Shown here: piece after piece, positions 41,328 through 49,478 of the stretch | Position numbering within the stretch: position 1 is the stretch's first letter | Layout: every line of letters starts with the position of its first letter | From: Polaromonas sp. | GTDB lineage: Bacteria > Pseudomonadota > Gammaproteobacteria > Burkholderiales > Burkholderiaceae_C | Direction of reading: 5' to 3' | Length of the DNA: 64,000 nucleotides | Assembly: GCF_029945685.1 (NCBI RefSeq) | Contig: NZ_JAQSDA010000016.1 | Span: forward strand, 62,001-126,000 | The notes under the pieces: model-generated | Told to the model about the DNA's origin: nothing | Seen by the model: only the letters and a program-made list of their open reading frames with translations | The model's database searches: none | Position numbers and translations under genes: made by a program

Positions 41328-43394
41328 TCAGCCCGGTTCCTGCCCGGTCGCCTGACGGCTCGAGCCTCGCTGGCCGGCCTTCTCGCGGTTGATCCGCTGG
41401 ACTGCAACAACATCGATGATCAACGCCACGTTGCCGTCGCCGAGAATCGTTGCAGCGGAAATGCCCGGCACCTTGCGGTAATTGGTTTCCAGATTCTTGA
41501 CCACCACCTGGTGTTGGCCGACCAGTTGATCCACCAGCAATGCAAAACGTGTGCCATCCGCCTGGACAATGACCGCAATGCCCTGCATCGGATGGCTCAC
41601 CGCATCGGCGACCCCGAACAGCTTGTGCAGCTCGATCAGCGCCAGGTATTCACCGCGTACATGCATGACATGTTCTTCGCTGGTGATCGAATGGACATCT
41701 TTTTCCAGCGGCTGCAGGGATTCGATGACGTAGTTCAGCGGAAGGATGTAGATCTCCTGGCCAACCTTGACCGACATGCCGTTGAGGATGGCCAGCGTCA
41801 GCGGCAGCACGATCCTGATGGTCGTGCCCTTGCCTTGCGCGGACGCGATTTCCACGTGGCCACCCATTTCGTGGATATTGCGTTTCACCACGTCCATGCC
41901 CACCCCGCGTCCGGACACGTCCGTCACGGCCTCTGCCGTGGAAAAGCCGGGAGCAAAAATCAGCTGCCAGACTTCGTCATCGGAAATCGTCTCGCTGATG
42001 GCCATGCCCTGCTGTATCGCCTTGGCGAGAATCCTCTCCCGGACCAGCCCGCCGCCGTCGTCCTTGACCTCGATCACGATGCTGCCGCCCTGGTGCTGCG
42101 CCGACATGGTCAAACGCCCGACCGGGTCCTTGCCGGCGAACACCCGGTGCTCGGGACTTTCGATGCCGTGGTCCAGGCTGTTGCGGACCAGATGGGTGAT
42201 CGGGTCGATGATCCGCTCGATCAGGCTCTTGTCGAGCTCCGTTTCCTTGCCGACCGTGATCAACTGGACCTGCTTGCCGAGCTTGGCCGACAGGTCGCGG
42301 ATCAGGCGCGGAAAACGGCTGAAGACATAGTCCATGGGCATCATCCGGATCGACATCACCGATTCCTGCAGATCTCGGGCGTTGCGCTCCAGATGACCCA
42401 TGCCGCTGAGCAGGCGTTCGTGCAGCACCGGGTCCAGCGTCGAAGCGGTCTGCGTCAGCATCGACTGGGTGATCACAAGTTCACCGACCAGGTTGATGAT
42501 CTGATCGACCTTTTCGACATCCACCCGGATGGAACTTGACTCCTTGGCACTCCCTGCCACGGCGCCCACGGCAGCACCCGCGGTGGGCTTGGCCGCGACC
42601 GGTGCAGGCGCAGAAGTCTCCGTGGAAACCGCCTGGCCCTCCGGGATACCGGTGTCCGGGATCACCGTTGCGGCACCGGGAGCGGCCAGGGGCTCCGTGC
42701 TGATTTCCATCTGATCAGCCTCGATGATGAAGCAGCAAACCGCAATGATGTCGTCGGCGTCACAGGTGGTCTTGAGCCAGATGCTCAGGCTGTCCTCTGT
42801 CTGGGTTTGCGCGATCACTTTTCCCAGATTGGCCAGCTCACCGCTCAGCACCCGGCAATCGTCCTCCGAGACTTTCAGAAAACGCACTTTCAGGGTCTGC
42901 CCGTCCGTGGCGTCTGCCGTCTCGGCTGCAGGCGGAGGCGGAGCCGGTGCCGGTACGGCGACTACCGCCTGCGCCGGGGCTGCAGCAGGTCCGGCAGCCG
43001 ATCCGCCCACTTCCTCCTGGGCCAGCTGCCGCAACACCTCGCAGATTCGCGCGACCGTGTCGCGGTCAGGTTCGCCGCCGTCCCGGTAGGCACTCATTTG
43101 TTTTTGCAACACGTCTTTGGTCTCCAGAAAGGCATCCATCAGCCTGGTGTTCAGTTTGAGTTCGCCGTGGCGCGCACGGTCGAACAGGTTTTCAAGCAGG
43201 TGCGTGGTGTCCGTCAGCGCCAGAAAACCAAATGTCGCTGCGCCGCCCTTGATCGAATGCGCGGCACGAAAGATCGCATTGAGGTGTTCGCTGTCCGGCG
43301 CCTCGAGGTCGAGCCCGAGAAGCAGCAGCTCCATCTCGGCCAGCAACTCGTCGGCCTCCTCAAAAAATGCCTGGTAAAACTGTGTGATATCCAT
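41328..43394 (-). CDS. cheA: Chemotaxis histidine kinase CheA
   Basis: CheA (688 aa) is the signalling kinase of the chemoreceptor array. Domains: P1/HPt with His46 in RAAHSIKGGAATFGF; a Pro/Ala-rich linker; a P2-like region (LKVRFLKVSEDDCRVL); the P3 dimerisation helix pair near RVDVEKVDQIINLVGELVI; P4 kinase with HLVRNSLDHGIESPE, DDGGGL and GRGVGMDVV; and the P5 CheW-like domain. It follows cheY by 76 bp in the flhDC-motAB-che order. No cheW, receptor or cheR/B follows. Confidence 0.96.
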   Translation of the reverse strand: MDITQFYQAFFEEADELLAEMELLLLGLDLEAPDSEHLNAIFRAAHSIKGGAATFGFLALTDTTHLLENLFDRARHGELKLNTRLMDAFLETKDVLQKQMSAYRDGGEPDRDTVARICEVLRQLAQEEVGGSAAGPAAAPAQAVVAVPAPAPPPPAAETADATDGQTLKVRFLKVSEDDCRVLSGELANLGKVIAQTQTEDSLSIWLKTTCDADDIIAVCCFIIEADQMEISTEPLAAPGAATVIPDTGIPEGQAVSTETSAPAPVAAKPTAGAAVGAVAGSAKESSSIRVDVEKVDQIINLVGELVITQSMLTQTASTLDPVLHERLLSGMGHLERNARDLQESVMSIRMMPMDYVFSRFPRLIRDLSAKLGKQVQLITVGKETELDKSLIERIIDPITHLVRNSLDHGIESPEHRVFAGKDPVGRLTMSAQHQGGSIVIEVKDDGGGLVRERILAKAIQQGMAISETISDDEVWQLIFAPGFSTAEAVTDVSGRGVGMDVVKRNIHEMGGHVEIASAQGKGTTIRIVLPLTLAILNGMSVKVGQEIYILPLNYVIESLQPLEKDVHSITSEEHVMHVRGEYLALIELHKLFGVADAVSHPMQGIAVIVQADGTRFALLVDQLVGQHQVVVKNLETNYRKVPGISAATILGDGNVALIIDVVAVQRINREKAGQRGSSRQATGQEPG

Positions 43395-43420
43395 CGCGCT
43401 AGGTCTCTCGTATTTGGGTA

Positions 43421-43443
43421 CTGTCGCCCCCGGTGGGCGACAG
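43421..43443 (-). other. Strong hairpin in the cheY-cheA spacer
   Basis: CTGTCGCCC and GGGCGACAG form a 9-bp perfect stem with a CCGGT loop. There is no T-run, so it is more likely an RNA-processing or partial attenuation element than a full terminator. Confidence 0.6.
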
Positions 43444-43470
43444 GTGCCACCCGTCGGGGGAGGGGCGGTC

Positions 43471-43839
43471 TCAGGCCATCAGGCTGCCCACCACGGCCAG
43501 CAAGGTGTCGGATTCGATGGGCTTGCACAACCAGCCGGTCGCGCCGGCCTTTCTCGCCTCTGATTTGCAGGCGTCATTGCTGACCGTGCTCAGAATCAGG
43601 ATGGGCACCTGCGCGCAGTCGGACCGCTGTCGCAGCTGGCGCGTCAGCTCGCCACCATCCATGGGAATCATGGTCCAGTCGGTCAGCACCAGGTCAACCG
43701 CGACCTTGTTGACCTGTTCCAGCGCAGCACTTCCGTCTTCGGCCAGCAACACGGTGTAACCTGCCTGCTGAAGCACAGCGGAGTTGAGATGGCGCATGAC
43801 GGCCGAATCGTCAACGACCAGTATGGTTTTCATGTTCAT
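43471..43839 (-). CDS. cheY: CheY-type single-domain response regulator
   Basis: This 122-residue receiver has no output domain. The acidic pair is Asp10/Asp11 (VVDDSAVMR), the phospho-acceptor is Asp54 (LVLTDWTM), the Thr/Ser switch is in ILILSTVSN, and the conserved Lys is in LCKPIES. It directly follows motB (0 bp) and precedes cheA. It is the likely carrier of the CheA signal to FliM. Confidence 0.9.
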   Translation of the reverse strand: MNMKTILVVDDSAVMRHLNSAVLQQAGYTVLLAEDGSAALEQVNKVAVDLVLTDWTMIPMDGGELTRQLRQRSDCAQVPILILSTVSNDACKSEARKAGATGWLCKPIESDTLLAVVGSLMA

Positions 43840-44772
43840 TTAGATACGGCCTCCCGGCTTTGTGGTTGTGGCATCGAGCGCGGCTTGTTTGCCAGCCCCC
43901 GGCTTGACGCCGATCTGCTTGAGCGCGGAAGTGGCGATGTTGCTGTTTTCTATGTCGGCTTGCGCACGTCGGTTCAGCACCACGATGCTGATGCGGCGAT
44001 TGACCGGCGCATACGGGTCCTCCTTGTTCAGGTGCACGCTCGACGACACCCCGACGACCCGCAGCACCTTCGTATCCTGCATGCCGCCGGCAAGCAGTTC
44101 CCGCCGCGAGGCGTTGGCCCGGTCCGCCGACAATTCCCAATTGCTGTAGGACTTGTCCCCCTGCGTGTACACCGTTGCGTCGGTGTGCCCGGAGAGTGTG
44201 AGTTTGCTGGGTTGTTCGTTGAGCACCGGGCCGAGTTCGCGCAAAATGGCGCGCATGTAGGACGCCACCACGGCGCTGGAGCGGTCGAACATCGGCCTGT
44301 TGCTGCTGTCGACGATCTGGATCCGCAGGCCTTCGGGCGTGATGTCGATCAGCAGCTGTGGCCGGAACTGCTTGAGCACCGGGCTGGACTCGATCATGTC
44401 GTCGAGCCGCTGCTTCAGGTCCTCCAGGCGCTTGGCATCATTCGGATCGTTGCTGCTCTCCTCTTCGGACTTCTTGACTTCCCCATCCACACGGGAAGTC
44501 GGATCGGAGCCGCCGCCCGGAATCACACTGGTGCTGTTGCTGCTTTTCTGGCCCCCGTTGATGGCCACCTTCAGGGGCATCTTGAACTGCTCCGCAATGC
44601 CTGCCAACTGCTTGGGCGACGAGGTGCTCAGCAGCCACATGACCAGGAAAAACGCGAACATGGCCGTCATGAAGTCGGCAAACGCAATCTTCCACGCGCC
44701 GCCGTGGTGGGCGGCGGCCCGCACCGGCCGCTTGATGATGATGATGGGACGTTTGCCACCGGCGTCGCTCAT
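43840..44772 (-). CDS. motB: Flagellar motor stator protein MotB
   Basis: MotB has 310 aa. The N-terminal single transmembrane helix carries the proton-binding Asp in AFADFMTAMFAFFLVMWLL (residues about 28-50). A plug/linker follows, then the C-terminal OmpA-like peptidoglycan-binding domain with LSGHTDATVY, ELSADRANASRREL and NRRISIVV. It pairs with MotA encoded 21 bp upstream. Confidence 0.97.
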   Translation of the reverse strand: MSDAGGKRPIIIIKRPVRAAAHHGGAWKIAFADFMTAMFAFFLVMWLLSTSSPKQLAGIAEQFKMPLKVAINGGQKSSNSTSVIPGGGSDPTSRVDGEVKKSEEESSNDPNDAKRLEDLKQRLDDMIESSPVLKQFRPQLLIDITPEGLRIQIVDSSNRPMFDRSSAVVASYMRAILRELGPVLNEQPSKLTLSGHTDATVYTQGDKSYSNWELSADRANASRRELLAGGMQDTKVLRVVGVSSSVHLNKEDPYAPVNRRISIVVLNRRAQADIENSNIATSALKQIGVKPGAGKQAALDATTTKPGGRI

Positions 44773-44793
44773 GGCAGACTCCTCCCGCCCGCC

Positions 44794-45657
44794 TTAGCGG
44801 CTCTTGACGTCACGGACGTGCTCGTCAAGCTCGGTAAACGACGGGCGTTCGGTCGAACACAGAATCTTCCGGCCAAATTCCACGGCCAGCTGCGGCGCAT
44901 AGCCGTTCAGGCTGGCCATCAGTGTGACCTTGATGCATTGGTAGACCTTCAGGGACTCGACCACCTTGTGCTCGATCAGTGTGGCCAGCGGTGACACGAA
45001 GCCATAGGCCATCAGGATGCCGAGGAAGGTGCCGACCATCGCATGCGCAATCAACTGCCCCATCTCCGCAGGTGGCAGGTCGGCAGATGCCAGCGCATGC
45101 ACCACGCCGAGAACCGCAGCCACAATGCCCAGCGCCGGAAGCGCGTCGCCGACCCGCATCAGGCTGTGCGCGGGAACCTCGGCCTCGTGCTTGTAGGTCT
45201 CGAGCTCGTGCTCCATCAACTCCCCGATCTCGTGCGCATCGGTGTTGCCGCTCACGATCAGGCGCAGGTAGTCGGTCATGAACTCCAGCACCCGCTCGTC
45301 TTTCAGGATGACCTGGTAGGGGGCGAAAATGGGGCTGTTCTGGGGGTCGTCAATGTCCGACTCCAGCGCCATCATTCCTTCCTTGCGGCCTTTGGACAGC
45401 AACACATACAACAGTGCCAGCAGCTCCATGTAAAGCGCCTTGTCGTGCTTCTTGGAGTTGCCCAGCAGCTTGGGAAGCTGCTTCATCGTGGCGCGTATGG
45501 TCTTGCCGTCGTTGCCCGCGATGAATGCTCCCACGGCGGCCCCGCCGATAATCAGCACCTCCAGGGGCTGAAACAGCACGCCGAAATGCCCGCCCATCAG
45601 CGCATACCCGCCGAACACGGACCCCAGCACAACCATATAGCCAACAATTACCAGCAC
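44794..45657 (-). CDS. motA: Flagellar motor stator protein MotA
   Basis: MotA (287 aa) has four transmembrane helices: residues about 1-22, 32-52, 170-190 and 200-222. The cytoplasmic loop carries charged residues that contact FliG (KGRKEGMMALESDI). The PALGIVAAVLGVVHAL segment and proline residues in the last helices form the proton channel with MotB. It is cotranscribed downstream of flhDC. Confidence 0.97.
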   Translation of the reverse strand: MLVIVGYMVVLGSVFGGYALMGGHFGVLFQPLEVLIIGGAAVGAFIAGNDGKTIRATMKQLPKLLGNSKKHDKALYMELLALLYVLLSKGRKEGMMALESDIDDPQNSPIFAPYQVILKDERVLEFMTDYLRLIVSGNTDAHEIGELMEHELETYKHEAEVPAHSLMRVGDALPALGIVAAVLGVVHALASADLPPAEMGQLIAHAMVGTFLGILMAYGFVSPLATLIEHKVVESLKVYQCIKVTLMASLNGYAPQLAVEFGRKILCSTERPSFTELDEHVRDVKSR

Positions 45658-45682
45658 AGTGTTCTCCCGCTAATCATTCAAA

Positions 45683-46339
45683 TCAGGCGGCAGGCAGGCC
45701 AGCCGTCTGTGACCCGCGCGCGCCGTTCATCACGTCCGCCAGCCATTGCGAGGAGGACGCCGACGCCGCGCGCTGGTTGCCGGTAACGGCGACCGGCAGG
45801 TCGGCATGGTCGTGCTGGAGGCTGATCTTGCGTGTCTTGCCTGCGCGCGAGGGCGGGCGGCACAACACGCAGACGTAACCGGACTGGGAGTCGTGGGCAT
45901 GGGCGACAAAGAGGCCCGTGCAGCGGGTGCAAGTGCTCAATTGCAACATGTCACTGTCAAAGAAACGCACCAGTGTCCAGGCCCTGGTGAAGTCAAGAAC
46001 CGGCTCGCCGCCCTGCTGCTGCACCTGCTCGAGATAGAGCCGGTAGCTCTTGATGATGGCCGGAATCCGGGTGCACCCCCCATGCGTAATCATGAAGCGG
46101 TAGATGTTGTAAAACATCGACGAGTGGATGTTCGACATCCAGGTCATGAACCAGTCGGTGGAGAAAGGCAGCAAGCCTTTTGGGGGCGAAGCGCCCTTGA
46201 TCTCCTTGTACAGCTTGATCAGGCGGTCCCGGCTCAGGCTGGTTTCGGCTTCCAGGAACTGCAGGCGGGCACCCAGCTTGATCAGGTCAATGGCCAGGTG
46301 GATTTCACGTGCCTCCAGGATGACGCTTTTAGCGGCCAT
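45683..46339 (-). CDS. flhC: Flagellar master regulator subunit FlhC
   Basis: FlhC (218 aa) is the DNA-binding part of the FlhD4C2 activator of class II flagellar promoters. Seen: LIKLGARLQFLEAETSLSRD, then KGASPPKGLLPFSTDW and WMSNIHSSMFYNIYR, and the zinc-binding cysteines CTRCTGLF and CVLC near the C-terminus. The tail after residue 180 is longer and low-complexity compared with E. coli FlhC, as in other betaproteobacteria. Confidence 0.96.
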   Translation of the reverse strand: MAAKSVILEAREIHLAIDLIKLGARLQFLEAETSLSRDRLIKLYKEIKGASPPKGLLPFSTDWFMTWMSNIHSSMFYNIYRFMITHGGCTRIPAIIKSYRLYLEQVQQQGGEPVLDFTRAWTLVRFFDSDMLQLSTCTRCTGLFVAHAHDSQSGYVCVLCRPPSRAGKTRKISLQHDHADLPVAVTGNQRAASASSSQWLADVMNGARGSQTAGLPAA

Positions 46340-46393
46340 GCGGACGGCTCCCGAAAAATGGAAGCGCAGCGGCGGTGCAGACAGGGCCCGACA

Positions 46394-46726
46394 TCACCGG
46401 GCCGCCTCAACCTGCTGGCCGGACAGCAAAATGGCGGTGTGCGCCTGCTGCAGGGCCATGTTTTTTCCGTCCAGCGTCAGGGCCGACAGGATGGGCTGGT
46501 CGTCAAACCTGAAGCGGCACAGCAGCAAGCTGGAGCCGGCCAGCTTCACAATCTGCGAAAGCGACAGGTTGCCGAGCAGGTCGGCCAATTCCCGGCTCAT
46601 GCCCAGCCGGAACATGGCAGAGGCAACGTCTTCCCTGACCAGTCGCTGGGCAAGCAGCAGGTAAGCCAAATTCAAATCACCAATCTCGTTGGGGGTACCG
46701 GTTTCAACCACGTCTGAGCTCCTCAT
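46394..46726 (-). CDS. flhD: Flagellar master regulator subunit FlhD
   Basis: FlhD (110 aa) is the partner of FlhC. The core reads [20 protein letters not shown], then [20 protein letters not shown] and [14 protein letters not shown]. The ATG at 46726 gives family length; the frame extends 19 codons further to a start that has no homologous sequence. It heads the flhDC-motAB-cheY-cheA unit behind an AT-rich control region. Confidence 0.94.
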   Translation of the reverse strand: MRSSDVVETGTPNEIGDLNLAYLLLAQRLVREDVASAMFRLGMSRELADLLGNLSLSQIVKLAGSSLLLCRFRFDDQPILSALTLDGKNMALQQAHTAILLSGQQVEAAR

Positions 46727-46783
46727 ATATATCTCGTCATGTTTGCGGAGAGGCCAAAAAATCAAAAACGCTGGCTTCATCAC

Positions 46784-47001
46784 ATTTCCGCGTTATCACA
46801 GATTTTTTATCATTTATGTCAGTAAAAATCTGCTTTGCAATTTTTAACACATCAACTTTAAAACTTACACATAAGAACCAAATTTATCACTTGAGTATCA
46901 TTTTTACGTCAATTATCAGATAAATGAGCTCACACGGACAGACACAACATAACTTATGGTTATTTAAAAAGTCTTTCTAGCGACTTAACAGCCATTAGTG
47001 C
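46784..47001 (-). promoter_or_regulatory. AT-rich flhDC control region
   Basis: By eye only about a third of this stretch is G or C, in a window otherwise near two-thirds. It holds no gene. TTGACG on the minus strand near 46915 and GATAAT near 46922 are possible promoter elements, but no pair is convincing. AT-rich DNA of this kind ahead of flhDC is a usual target for H-NS-type silencers and several activators. Confidence 0.6.
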
Positions 47002-47304
47002 CTACCTCTGCTGCCTCTCAAGTTGGTGCACCCAAGCCAGCATTTGCGCGACGGCCAGGTACAACTTGGGCGGGATCTGGGAATCGAGGTCCACATGCAT
47101 CAGCAGTTTCACCAGATCAGATGAGGTGTGGACATACAAGCCGCTTTCCTGCGCGCGCCGGACGATGGCCTCAGCCGCCGCGCCGTAGCCCTTGGCGACG
47201 ACCTTCGGCGCAGCATTTCCGACTGCAGCAGAGAGCGCAACCGCGCTTGGCCTGGCGGACATCTGGCTTTCGGCCACGGGGCTCTGGGGGGGATTAAGCG
47301 GCAT
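47002..47304 (-). CDS. Stand-alone FlhB C-terminal-domain-like protein
   Basis: This 100-residue soluble protein matches the cytoplasmic C-terminal domain of FlhB/YscU export-switch proteins: VVAKGYGAAAEAIVRRAQES, GLYVHTSSDLVKLLMHVDLD and SQIPPKLYLAVAQMLAWVHQ. The NPTH autocleavage motif and the transmembrane part are missing. The start overlaps the end of the FliK-like gene by 11 bp. Such FlhB2/YlqH-type proteins often accompany a FliK-like partner; a role in export-substrate switching is probable. Confidence 0.88.
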   Translation of the reverse strand: MPLNPPQSPVAESQMSARPSAVALSAAVGNAAPKVVAKGYGAAAEAIVRRAQESGLYVHTSSDLVKLLMHVDLDSQIPPKLYLAVAQMLAWVHQLERQQR

Positions 47305-48649
47305 CGTCTTGTCCCGGCGTATCCAATGCCGCGGTGTCTTCCGCCACGGCGCCGATCTGCAACTCGGTCAACTGCAGTCCCAACGCATCGAAGCGATCTG
47401 GCAACACATCGCGGCCCGCGTCGAGCAGCGCAACGGTGGCCTTTTCCGACGCCACGAGATGCAGCCGCAGTGCGGTGTCTGCAAGGCTCAAACGGAGGTC
47501 CACGGTGCCCAGCCTGGGCAATTGCATGGTGATCCGGGTGGTCCAGGTGGACACTGCCGGGATATCCCCCTCGTCACCGCGACCCTTCTCCCCCTCCTGT
47601 TCCTGCTGCTCGCCGCGCTGCTCGCGTATTTCCCAGTCCATGGGCATGCCCGGCCAGCCTTCGCCGCTCCAGCGAAAGACCGGCAGTGCCAGCATCTCGA
47701 GCTGCTGGCGCACCAGCGCAACAGCCTCCGGATGAATGGCTGCGACCGGTTCGCCACGCTTTGGAACGGGTACGGAGCCTGTGCCGGAGCTCCAATCGGT
47801 GAATTCCTGTCCGCCAGCACCATGCAGGGTGGTCAGCGCGCTTTCCGGCATCCCCACACGGCTGTAGGCCGCGGCAAGTTCGGCTGTTTCCGGGTGAGCA
47901 GCCCTGACCGATGGCTGCTGCCCGCGGTCCGGAGCAGCACCGGCTTCGGCACTGCTGTCTGGTGAATCAGGGGCAGCGTCCTGCTGCGCTGCCACAAGCG
48001 CTTGCGTACCGAGGCCGGGCAATACAGAAACAACACCCGTGACCGCCACGGCAGAGGCCGGGACGGCTGGCACCGGAAGGCCTCCGGCACGACGGGGAGC
48101 CAGATCCGGCTCTGCGAGGGACGCAGCCGGAACGGTCATGACACGTCTGCCGGCAGACGACAGCCCCGCCTGCGGCTCCTGCACCATCTGGGCCAGCGTG
48201 CGCGTACCGGCGACATACTGCTGCAAATGAGATTCGTAAAACAGGCCTGAGCCGGCCACCGTCCGGGCCAGCGTCGCGGCCAGGGCGGGAACCGCCAGCG
48301 TTGGAGCCTGCGGCGAGAGGGGTACCACTCCGCGAACGGCAGGCACTGAATCCGCCGGCAGATTCAGGATGGTGCTGACCACACGGGCGGCGGCACTCAG
48401 GGTCACGGCACCGCTTGCCCGACCCGAGGCGCTGCCATGCCGGCCGTCACCCCTGTCGGGGAACACACCGGCCAGCTGGCGCTGCAGGGCTTCGCGCGAT
48501 GGCAAGCGGACGTCATTGCTGATTTTTTCGACATTTGTCACAGCGCCAGGACCGGCAATTTCAACCTGCGCCTTCAGCGGTACCAGGTCCACGCGCTGCC
48601 CCAGCCGCGTGGCCAAAAGGGTATCGACCAAAGGCGTCACACCGCTCAT
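47294..48649 (-). CDS. FliK-like hook-length-control family protein (second copy)
   Basis: This protein has 451 aa. A long Ala/Pro/Val-rich disordered region (about 1-350) is followed by a C-terminal FliK-type domain: LPRLGTVDLRLSLADTALRL, then KATVALLDAGRDVLPDRFDA and LGLQLTELQIG. It is coupled to the small FlhB-like gene and to fliT (4-bp overlap). The genuine fliK is at 58971. This paralogue may measure a different structure or modulate the export switch. Confidence 0.75.
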   Translation of the reverse strand: MSGVTPLVDTLLATRLGQRVDLVPLKAQVEIAGPGAVTNVEKISNDVRLPSREALQRQLAGVFPDRGDGRHGSASGRASGAVTLSAAARVVSTILNLPADSVPAVRGVVPLSPQAPTLAVPALAATLARTVAGSGLFYESHLQQYVAGTRTLAQMVQEPQAGLSSAGRRVMTVPAASLAEPDLAPRRAGGLPVPAVPASAVAVTGVVSVLPGLGTQALVAAQQDAAPDSPDSSAEAGAAPDRGQQPSVRAAHPETAELAAAYSRVGMPESALTTLHGAGGQEFTDWSSGTGSVPVPKRGEPVAAIHPEAVALVRQQLEMLALPVFRWSGEGWPGMPMDWEIREQRGEQQEQEGEKGRGDEGDIPAVSTWTTRITMQLPRLGTVDLRLSLADTALRLHLVASEKATVALLDAGRDVLPDRFDALGLQLTELQIGAVAEDTAALDTPGQDDAA

Positions 48650-48987
48650 GACAATACATTACCCTGACCATAGGCACGCTGAAGGCTCTGCTGCTGCTCC
48701 AGGCTCTGCATCACTGTCACCAGCTTGGTGAGTTGGGGCATGACCATGCCGAAAATCTCGCTGGAATTGGCAGTGATCCGGCTCAGCAACTGGTACTTCC
48801 GTGCCAGCTGCGCTTCGTCCAACACATGCAAGGGTTCGATTTCCCTGAGGCGATCCACCATGCCGCTGTACTGCGTCTCCAGCGCGGGCAACTCGGCCCA
48901 CTGCTTGGTGCGGGCCAGGATCAGCATGCGCTCGGTCAGCGGTGCAATCTGCTCGTAGCAGTGCATGACTTCACTTTGGGAGCCCAT
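48646..48987 (-). CDS. fliT: Flagellar chaperone FliT-like
   Basis: This 113-residue all-helical protein follows fliS, as FliT does, with AERM-like helices (YEQIAPLTERMLILARTKQW). FliT is the FliD export chaperone and in enteric bacteria also binds FlhDC. The ATG at 48987 starts 1 bp after the end of fliS. Assignment rests on length, helix content and position. Confidence 0.8.
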   Translation of the reverse strand: MGSQSEVMHCYEQIAPLTERMLILARTKQWAELPALETQYSGMVDRLREIEPLHVLDEAQLARKYQLLSRITANSSEIFGMVMPQLTKLVTVMQSLEQQQSLQRAYGQGNVLS

Positions 48988-48988
48988 G

Positions 48989-49465
48989 TCACGCTCCTGC
49001 AGAAAAACGGGCCGCCCCGGGCGCGGCGTCGGCAGCCGGCAACGGCCGGGACTGCTGGGGGTCGATTTCGCGCCACGCGGAGCTGATGTTGTCCAGCAAG
49101 CGGTCGGCCTCGTCGAGCAGCGCAGGGTCGTTGCGCAGGTTGGCAAAAAGAAGGCGCTGGGTGACATAGTCGTAAAACGCCGACAGGTCGGCCACCAGTT
49201 CGGCACCGGCCATGCCGCCGGCGTCGGGGTCCAGGCTCGCTTTCAGGCCGTTGTCGACGATGTTGATGGCCTTGGAAATGGCTTGGCCCTTGGCGCTGAT
49301 GTCGTTGTTGGCCATGTGGTGACGCGCCATGGCAATGGCCGTTTTGGCGCCATCGAACAGCATGGTGATCAGCTGGTGCGGGGAGGCGCTCATGGCCCCG
49401 CTTTCAGTGCCGACCTTGGCGTAGGCGCTTGCGCCCGAATTGTAGGAGTGGGAGGGGGTGTACAT
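48989..49465 (-). CDS. fliS: Flagellin chaperone FliS
   Basis: FliS (158 aa) binds the C-terminus of flagellin before export. Seen: the N-terminal YTPSHSYNSGASAYAKVGTE with conserved Tyr, SPHQLITMLFDGAKTAIAMA, and ISKAINIVDNGLKASLD. The C-terminal 30 residues are an Ala/Pro-rich extension. Confidence 0.94.
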   Translation of the reverse strand: MYTPSHSYNSGASAYAKVGTESGAMSASPHQLITMLFDGAKTAIAMARHHMANNDISAKGQAISKAINIVDNGLKASLDPDAGGMAGAELVADLSAFYDYVTQRLLFANLRNDPALLDEADRLLDNISSAWREIDPQQSRPLPAADAAPGAARFSAGA

Positions 49466-49478
49466 ATAGCCTTCAGGT

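Noticed and set aside
46900..46915. TTTACGTCAATT in the flhDC upstream region as a LiuR half-site
   Set aside because: Only one half matches, in AT-rich DNA, and there is no functional link with leucine catabolism; a chance match is likely.
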